This document shows positions 45,697 through 51,030 of a stretch of DNA of 51,030 nucleotides, piece after piece. Within the stretch, counting starts at the first letter, position 1; each line of letters starts with the position of its first letter. The translations under genes were made by a program, and so were the position numbers. The notes under the pieces were generated by a model. That model was not told where the DNA came from. It did not search any database and saw only the letters and a program-made list of their open reading frames with translations. Source of the stretch: an uncultured SAR116 cluster alpha proteobacterium (GTDB lineage Bacteria; Pseudomonadota; Alphaproteobacteria; Puniceispirillales; Marisalimonadaceae); assembly GCA_902550555.1 (NCBI GenBank), contig CACCZR010000012.1, positions 1 to 51,030 on the forward strand, in the 5' to 3' direction.

Positions 45697-47304
45697 TTAA
45701 TTTTCGGAATTTAAAATTAAATCGGAACCTTTTTCAGCTATCATATTTGTAGCTGCATATGTATTTCCAGAGACCATTTCAGGCATTATGGATGCATCTA
45801 TTACCCTAAGGTTTTTAATCCCTCTCACTTTTAAATCCAGATCTACTACTGAATTAGGATCATTTCCCATTCTACAAGTGCCTATTGGATGGTAGACAGT
45901 TGAGCCAAATTTCCTTGCATAATCTATAATTTGATCATCAGTAGAAATTTGTTTTCCTGGTATAGTTTCTTCTTCACAAAAATCAGAAAGTGGTTTTGAA
46001 GAATAAATTTTCCGAACTAATTTAACTCCATTTATTAATGTTTCCTTATCAAAATTATTGTCTAAGTATTTGGGATTAATTATTGGTGGTTCATAGATAT
46101 TATTTGATTTAATTTCTATATATCCTTTACTACTTGGTCTAAGTTGAGTTATCCCACAAGTAATTCCATCTAATCTTTCAAGATCTGAAGTTCCAGCATT
46201 CTCATTTTCAAAACTTGCTGGTGCAAAAAGCATTTGTATATCTGGAGAGCTTAATTCTTTTTTTGTTTTTGCAAAAACACCAGCAGTTGAAACAGGATTT
46301 GTCAAAAGACCTTTTTTAAAAAAATAATAGTTAAAAATTTCTTTTAAGAGACTTAAACCTTTTGACTCAGTGTTAAATGTACTTACATTTTTAGTCCTCA
46401 TAGCAATTCGTATCGCATAATGGTCTTTTAAATTTTGTCCTACCTCAGGTATATTCTGTATACACTCAATGCCTAGTTCTTTTAATTTTAATTGATTGCC
46501 AATTCCATTATTTTGCAATATTTGAGGTGTGTTTATTGCACCAGCACAAAGTATCAACTCTTTGTTAATTAAAATTTTTTTAAAATTTAAGCCTTGTTTA
46601 ATTATTACACTTTCAATTTTTTTATTATTAAAAATTATTTTATGAAGGAAAGTTTTAATTAATAATTTAAAATTATTTTTGGAAAGTATAGGTTTTAGAT
46701 ATGCATCTGAAGCGCTCCATCTCATGCTATTTTTAATCATAGTTTGATACAAAAAAGATCCTTCTTGATCACCTGAGTTGTAATCCGTATTTTTTTTTAT
46801 ACCTATAGAATGTGCTGTTTGAATAAATAATTTAGCAAGTGGGTGAGGGCTTTTTAGATCTGAAATATGAAGTGGGCCTTCATTGCCTCTAAAATTTTTA
46901 TTACCTTCAGGTCTGGTTTCAGCTTTCATGAAATAGGGTAAAACATCTGACCAACTCCATCCTAAGCATCCTTTTTGTGCCCATCCATCATAATCATTTG
47001 CTTGACCTCTTACATATAGATGGCCATTGATTGAACTAGAACCTCCTACAACTTTACCTCTTGGAAATCTGATTTTTCTATAAGCAGTGTTTTCTGTTTC
47101 TTCTGTATAATACGGCCAGTTTATTTTATCATTATAAACAGTTTTTGAAAAACCAGCGGGTATCTTAATATAAAAATTGCTATCTTTTCCACCTGCTTCA
47201 ATACATATAACACTATTATTTGGGTTATGAGATAGTCTGTTTGATACTACACATCCAGCAGCGCCTGCTCCTACAATTAAATAATCACAATTTAATTCTT
47301 TCAC
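45697..47304 (-). CDS. GMC family oxidoreductase (choline/alcohol dehydrogenase-like)
   Basis: FAD-dependent alcohol dehydrogenase of 535 residues. The FAD-binding VGAGAAGCVV is at the N-terminus, GMC signatures RGKVVGGSSSINGHLY and the GAINTPQIL segment follow, and the catalytic histidine is in YHPIGTCRMG with MPEMVSGNTYAATNMIAEK at the end. It has the BetA/AlkJ form, but choline specificity is not established and no betaine genes adjoin. The start is GTG at 47304, 14 bases after the TfdA-like gene, which indicates a two-gene operon. Confidence 0.9.
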   Translation of the reverse strand: MKELNCDYLIVGAGAAGCVVSNRLSHNPNNSVICIEAGGKDSNFYIKIPAGFSKTVYNDKINWPYYTEETENTAYRKIRFPRGKVVGGSSSINGHLYVRGQANDYDGWAQKGCLGWSWSDVLPYFMKAETRPEGNKNFRGNEGPLHISDLKSPHPLAKLFIQTAHSIGIKKNTDYNSGDQEGSFLYQTMIKNSMRWSASDAYLKPILSKNNFKLLIKTFLHKIIFNNKKIESVIIKQGLNFKKILINKELILCAGAINTPQILQNNGIGNQLKLKELGIECIQNIPEVGQNLKDHYAIRIAMRTKNVSTFNTESKGLSLLKEIFNYYFFKKGLLTNPVSTAGVFAKTKKELSSPDIQMLFAPASFENENAGTSDLERLDGITCGITQLRPSSKGYIEIKSNNIYEPPIINPKYLDNNFDKETLINGVKLVRKIYSSKPLSDFCEEETIPGKQISTDDQIIDYARKFGSTVYHPIGTCRMGNDPNSVVDLDLKVRGIKNLRVIDASIMPEMVSGNTYAATNMIAEKGSDLILNSEN

Positions 47305-47318
47305 AGATTTTTTCCAAT

Positions 47319-48170
47319 TTAGAGGTAAGTGCCTGTAGACAATGTATCTGAAACTGTGGCTCTAACTAAATATCGTGGTTCAGTTATATCATAAGGTTGT
47401 CCTCTATGAACCATTGAACGATTATCCCAAACAATCAAATCATTATCATCCCATTTATGAGAATAAATATATTCTTCATTATTGATGAAATCGTTTAAAT
47501 ATTTAAGTAAGTTTGAACTTTCAACATCTTCCAGATTTTTAATTGATTTCGTATGTGATCCAAAATAAACAGCTTTCTTATGATTAACTGGATTAATTTT
47601 TACCATTGGATGAACCACTGGTGGAAATTTATCTAATTCAATCTGGCTTACCATAGTTGGATCAATTTTTGACCTAGAATGAGCAAAGTGATGAATTGCA
47701 TCAAGATTATCAAGTTGTTTTTGGATAGATTGATCAAGTTCATTGTATATGTTTCTCATACATATAAATTGAGTACTACCTCCAATTTTAGGTGTTGTTC
47801 TTCCATTTAAAATTGAGGCATGTGCTGGGTGTATTTTAAAAGAACTATCACTATGCCATTGTTGATTAGCCCTATCATTTTTTGCTTGTTTATGGGAATG
47901 ATCAACAACTTTACCATTTTCATCCATATTGGTTAAAATAACTAGATTAGAATTTGTACCTATTGTCCCTGGTTTTGTTAGTTCTAATTCACCAAAATTT
48001 TTAGCAAAATCAAGCTGTTCTTCATTAGTTATTTTTTGATTTTTAAAAACAATGAGTGAATATTCCTCAAAAAGATTTAAAATTTCGTTTATATCCTTTT
48101 TATCTGCTTTGTTAATTTTTATGTCTTTAATTTCAATTCCAAAATTTGGATGAACTTTTTTGAAATACAT
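47319..48170 (-). CDS. TauD/TfdA family Fe(II)/2-oxoglutarate dioxygenase
   Basis: A 283-residue non-heme iron dioxygenase. The iron triad is H106 and D108 in QQWHSDSSF and H255 in NRSMVHRGQPYD, with a C-terminal arginine (R266 or R270) to bind 2-oxoglutarate. The WHSDSSF and WDNRSMVHRG patterns are nearer TfdA (2,4-dichlorophenoxyacetate-type ether cleavage) than classic TauD. Natural substrates of such marine relatives are mostly unknown. AAGGAAAG precedes the ATG. It is cotranscribed with the GMC enzyme and diverges from a dehydrogenase-aldolase-transporter run. Confidence 0.88.
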   Translation of the reverse strand: MYFKKVHPNFGIEIKDIKINKADKKDINEILNLFEEYSLIVFKNQKITNEEQLDFAKNFGELELTKPGTIGTNSNLVILTNMDENGKVVDHSHKQAKNDRANQQWHSDSSFKIHPAHASILNGRTTPKIGGSTQFICMRNIYNELDQSIQKQLDNLDAIHHFAHSRSKIDPTMVSQIELDKFPPVVHPMVKINPVNHKKAVYFGSHTKSIKNLEDVESSNLLKYLNDFINNEEYIYSHKWDDNDLIVWDNRSMVHRGQPYDITEPRYLVRATVSDTLSTGTYL

Positions 48171-48238
48171 TACTCTTTCCTTTTAAATTATTCATTAACC
48201 ATATAATATTAATTAAATTCTTTTAAGGATGTCAATTT

Positions 48239-49219
48239 ATGAGTTCTAATAAATATAAAGTTTTAGTCGTACAAGGGTTACATGAACAAGGCATACAAAT
48301 GCTAAAAAACAGAACTGATATTGAATTTAATGTTTTGATGAGTGATGATGAAAACGAGATATTAGAGGCGGCAAAAGATGTTAATGGCATTACTGTAAGG
48401 ACAGCAAAAATTTCTAGTAAAATCATAGAAGCGGCATATAAATTACAAGTAGTATCTAGACATGGTGTAGGTTATGATTCAATTGATTTAGTATCACTAA
48501 ATAATAAAAAAATTCCACTCACTATAGCTGCACATTCAAATATGATTTCAGTTTCAGAACAAGCAATGTTTTTTTTATTAGCCTTAAGCAAAAAAGTATT
48601 TTATTACGATGATTTTACTAGAAAAGGGGATTGGACCAATAGATGGGATGTTAAAGCTTGGGATTTAGCACAAAAAAATATTTTAGTTATAGGTTTTGGC
48701 AGAATTGGATCAAACTTTGTAAAAAGAGCATTGGCTTTTGACATGAATGTATACGTTTATGATCCATATGTTGAAAAAGAGAAGGTCAAGATCTCAGGTG
48801 CTATTCCAGTTGATAACATAATTGAGAATTTACCTAAGATGGATGCCGTTACTCTTCATTGTCCAAAGAATGGTGAAACTACAGATTTATTCACAAAAAA
48901 AGAATTTGATCTTATGAAAAAAAGTTCATTTATTATTAATTGTGCAAGAGGTGGTATTTTAAATGAAGAAGATTTATATGAAGCTCTTACAAATAAGAAA
49001 ATAGCTGGAGCTGGTTTAGATGTTTTTGATATTGAGCCAACACCATCATCTAATCCTTTATTTAAATTAAATAATGTAATTTTATCACCTCATATCGCTG
49101 GTGTGACAGTAGAATCAACTGTAAGAATGGCAACAGAAACTGTTCAAAATGTTCTAGATGTTTTAGATGATAAAATAAATCAATCAGTTGTTGTTAATAA
49201 AAAAGAAATAGGTATGTAA
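48239..49219 (+). CDS. D-isomer-specific 2-hydroxyacid dehydrogenase
   Basis: NAD-dependent dehydrogenase of 326 residues with SRHGVGYDSIDL, Rossmann VIGFGRIGSNFV, and catalytic arginine, glutamate and histidine in NCARGGIL, FDIEPTP and SPHIAG. No ACT domain is present, so a regulated biosynthetic SerA is unlikely. AAGGA precedes the ATG. The stop overlaps the start of an HpaI-type aldolase gene by one base. A related dehydrogenase-aldolase pair occurs at 14-16 kb. Confidence 0.87.
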   Translation: MSSNKYKVLVVQGLHEQGIQMLKNRTDIEFNVLMSDDENEILEAAKDVNGITVRTAKISSKIIEAAYKLQVVSRHGVGYDSIDLVSLNNKKIPLTIAAHSNMISVSEQAMFFLLALSKKVFYYDDFTRKGDWTNRWDVKAWDLAQKNILVIGFGRIGSNFVKRALAFDMNVYVYDPYVEKEKVKISGAIPVDNIIENLPKMDAVTLHCPKNGETTDLFTKKEFDLMKKSSFIINCARGGILNEEDLYEALTNKKIAGAGLDVFDIEPTPSSNPLFKLNNVILSPHIAGVTVESTVRMATETVQNVLDVLDDKINQSVVVNKKEIGM

Positions 49220-49980
49220 TGAAAAAATTAAGTTTAAAAAAACGATGGGATCAAAATAAAAGTGTAGTAAATGGATGGTGCTCAATACCGTCTACTGTAA
49301 CTACTGAAATTATGTCTTTAAATAATTTTGACTCTTTAACTATAGATTTGCAACATGGATTGGTAGATTATCAACAGGCACTAAATATGATTCAAGCTAT
49401 GGGCTCTGGAGAAATAACTCCTTTAGCTAGAGTGCCTTGGAATGAACCAGGTATAATTATGAAACTTCTAGATGCAGGATTTCTAGGAATTATCTGTCCT
49501 ATGATTAATAATGAAATTGATTGCAAAAAATTTGTTCAGACAACAAAATATGTTCCACAAGGCTTTAGAAGTTCTGGTCCAACCAGAGCTGCTCTGGTGC
49601 ACGGAGCTAATTATCATAATGAAGCTAATGATCATATAATTACATTAGCGATGATAGAAACAGAAGAAGGATTAGATAATGTTGAAAAAATTTCATCAGT
49701 AGATGGTTTGTCTGGAATTTATGTTGGTCCATCTGATTTAAGTGTATCTTTGGGATTAAAACCTGGATTAGATAGAACTGAAGAGATCATGATAAAAGCA
49801 ATTGAAAAAATAAGAATGACTTGTAAAAAAAATAATAAAAAAATTGGTATTCACTGTCTTTCTACAAATTATTTAAACGATAAATTTAAAGAAGGTTTTG
49901 ATTTGGCTACTATTGGTTCAGATGTAAGATTCTTCACAGAAATTGTAGAAAAAAAACTGTCAGAAATTCATTACGAGTAA
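49219..49980 (+). CDS. HpcH/HpaI-type class II aldolase family protein
   Basis: Predicted metal-dependent aldolase of 253 residues. DLQHGLVDY, the glycine-rich GFLGIICPMIN, the PQGFRSSGP loop, metal ligands near MIETEEGL and the VGPSDLSVSLG signature all match 4-hydroxy-2-oxo-acid aldolases such as HpaI/GarL. It should release pyruvate or another 2-oxoacid. It overlaps the dehydrogenase by one base and precedes a transporter by four. It is clearly different in sequence from the aldolase at 14247, so this is not a recent duplication. Confidence 0.87.
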   Translation: MKKLSLKKRWDQNKSVVNGWCSIPSTVTTEIMSLNNFDSLTIDLQHGLVDYQQALNMIQAMGSGEITPLARVPWNEPGIIMKLLDAGFLGIICPMINNEIDCKKFVQTTKYVPQGFRSSGPTRAALVHGANYHNEANDHIITLAMIETEEGLDNVEKISSVDGLSGIYVGPSDLSVSLGLKPGLDRTEEIMIKAIEKIRMTCKKNNKKIGIHCLSTNYLNDKFKEGFDLATIGSDVRFFTEIVEKKLSEIHYE

Positions 49981-49984
49981 ACTT

Positions 49985-50746
49985 TTGCTTTTAGACAATT
50001 TTTCTTACTACATTATAATCGTAGCTTCTTTCATTCTGGCCGGAATTTTAAAAGGCGCAACTGGTGCAGGTGCGCCAATAATAACCATACCTGTAATATC
50101 CGCTTTTTACGATGTTAGATTAGCCGTTGTTTTAATGGTTGTTCCAAATTTTTTATCGAATATTCAACAATTATATCATTTTAGAAAATCTATTTTACCT
50201 TTCTTTTATACATCATCTTTTGCTTTGGGGGGAGGTGGAGGTGCATTTCTAGGAACAATTTTTTTAGCTAATTTATCTCTAGATGTTCTGTCCTTAGGTG
50301 TAGGTATTATTGTTGTTATTTTTATTTTATTTAAGTTTTTTGTTCCAACATGGAAATTAGAATATAAAAAATCAAAAAAATTATTTTTCCCTTTTGGTTT
50401 TTTTGGAGGAATTTTTCAAGGTGCTGCAGGAATTTCAGCTCCTATCTCAATTACATTTTTAAATTCTCTTAAGCTTGATAGAAAAACATTTATTCCAACA
50501 ATATCAGTATATTTTATGATGATGTCAGTTTTTCAAGCGCCTGCTTTAATTCATTATGATTTTTTGAATTTTGAAATATTCATTATAAGTTTAATTTGCA
50601 CAGGTATATTAATTATTAGTATGCCAATTGGTAATAAAATTGCTAAAAGTGTTTCAATTGAAATGTTCGATAAAATAATTTTAATGTTGTTAGGTTTTAT
50701 AGCATTAAAAATATTTTATGATTTTGGTGTAAAGTATTATCTGTAA
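49985..50746 (+). CDS. TSUP (TauE/SafE) family membrane transporter
   Basis: A 253-residue integral membrane protein with about seven to eight hydrophobic helices. Two repeated halves each carry the family's glycine-rich segment: GILKGATGAGAPIITIPV near the start and GGIFQGAAGISAPI in the middle. Family members export sulfite, sulfoacetate or related anions. The start is TTG at 49985, because no Met occurs before the conserved first helix; it lies four bases after the aldolase. It overlaps the convergent partial gene by ten bases. Substrate unknown. Confidence 0.85.
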   Translation: MLLDNFSYYIIIVASFILAGILKGATGAGAPIITIPVISAFYDVRLAVVLMVVPNFLSNIQQLYHFRKSILPFFYTSSFALGGGGGAFLGTIFLANLSLDVLSLGVGIIVVIFILFKFFVPTWKLEYKKSKKLFFPFGFFGGIFQGAAGISAPISITFLNSLKLDRKTFIPTISVYFMMMSVFQAPALIHYDFLNFEIFIISLICTGILIISMPIGNKIAKSVSIEMFDKIILMLLGFIALKIFYDFGVKYYL

Positions 50747-51030
50747 CCACAAACTAATTCAGAACCTCTAGGTACACATTTAAAAATTTTTTGGTTATTT
50801 AATTGAACACTTTTTTCTTTGCTTTCACATTCTTTAAATAGTGGATCTTCTAAAATATTATTTATTCTTATTTCTAGAAGCTTTTCATTATATTTGTATG
50901 TTGTATTTTTTTTTAGTTTTCTAATATTTTTAGTGTTAAAAGATTTAAAGCTAACGCCTAAAAAACTTCTAAGAAGAAATTTATTTTTTTCAAACTGATT
51001 TGTATATATTTTGTCTGGAATGTCTAAAAT
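50737..51030 (-). CDS. C-terminal part of an unidentified protein (partial)
   Basis: An open frame of 97 residues enters from the right edge on the minus strand and ends in TAA at 50737-50739. It is rich in lysine, asparagine and phenylalanine and has three cysteines in its last 32 residues, ending CVPRGSELVCGYR. The absence of stops over 290 AT-rich bases and the convergent overlap with the transporter support a real gene. I do not recognise the family, and the N-terminus is outside the window. Confidence 0.65.
   Translation of the reverse strand: MLDIPDKIYTNQFEKNKFLLRSFLGVSFKSFNTKNIRKLKKNTTYKYNEKLLEIRINNILEDPLFKECESKEKSVQLNNQKIFKCVPRGSELVCGYR

Noticed and set aside
1-51030. CRISPR arrays, insertion sequences, toxin-antitoxin pairs and known riboswitches
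   Set aside because: No regularly spaced repeats, transposase motifs, paired small toxin genes or conserved aptamer cores were seen on either strand.

Overview
The window looks like a chromosomal segment of a streamlined, AT-rich marine-type alphaproteobacterium. By eye G+C is near 30%, gene gaps are very short, and there are no insertion sequences, CRISPR arrays or prophages. The alphaproteobacterial assignment rests on gene order and families known from that class: aroA-cmk-rpsA-ihfB-trpF-trpB-trpA-accD-folC, rnd-lptC-lptA-lptB-ptsN, murA-DUF2948-hisG-hisD-infA-maf-yacG, a FYDLN-acid zinc-ribbon protein and an NDUFA9-like epimerase. Composition and compactness suit Pelagibacterales or HIMB59/AEGEAN-169-type lineages, but I cannot choose between them from sequence alone.

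Layout. 1-3700 (+): tail of an unknown gene, ahcY, tsaE, sbcB, trxA. 3702-12532 (-): a nine-gene block running from aroA down to folC. 12634-15991 (+): FYDLN protein, tRNA-Ala, then two D-2-hydroxyacid dehydrogenases around an HpcH/HpaI aldolase. 15988-19276 (-): rnd, lptC, lptA, lptB (CTG start) and ptsN. 19312-27857: NDUFA9-like protein (+), uppP (-), gltB, gltD and a GST (+). 27854-29745: alpha/beta hydrolase (-) and a GT4 glycosyltransferase (+). 29748-36423 (+): thrS, infC (AUU/AUA-type start), rpmI, rplT, pheS, pheT. 36440-41463: tRNA-Thr (-), a small basic protein, murA, DUF2948, hisG, hisD, infA, maf, yacG (+). 41516-43038: tRNA-Phe, a secreted orphan gene between 32-bp direct repeats, and a damaged second tRNA-Phe. 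43082-51030: a small coiled-coil gene, then an accessory metabolic region (acyl-CoA synthetase, NavBac sodium channel, GMC oxidoreductase, TfdA-like dioxygenase, and divergent hydroxyacid dehydrogenase, HpaI aldolase and TSUP transporter) and an unidentified partial gene.

Most of the window is housekeeping: translation, tryptophan and histidine synthesis, glutamate synthase, and lipopolysaccharide and peptidoglycan supply. The variable parts are the 1.4-kb structure at tRNA-Phe and the catabolic clusters near 13-16 kb and 45-51 kb, both of which pair a D-2-hydroxyacid dehydrogenase with an HpaI-type aldolase. Two essential genes, infC and lptB, lack ATG, GTG or TTG starts and would be truncated by default gene callers. 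The tRNA-Phe structure is the best candidate for something undescribed.
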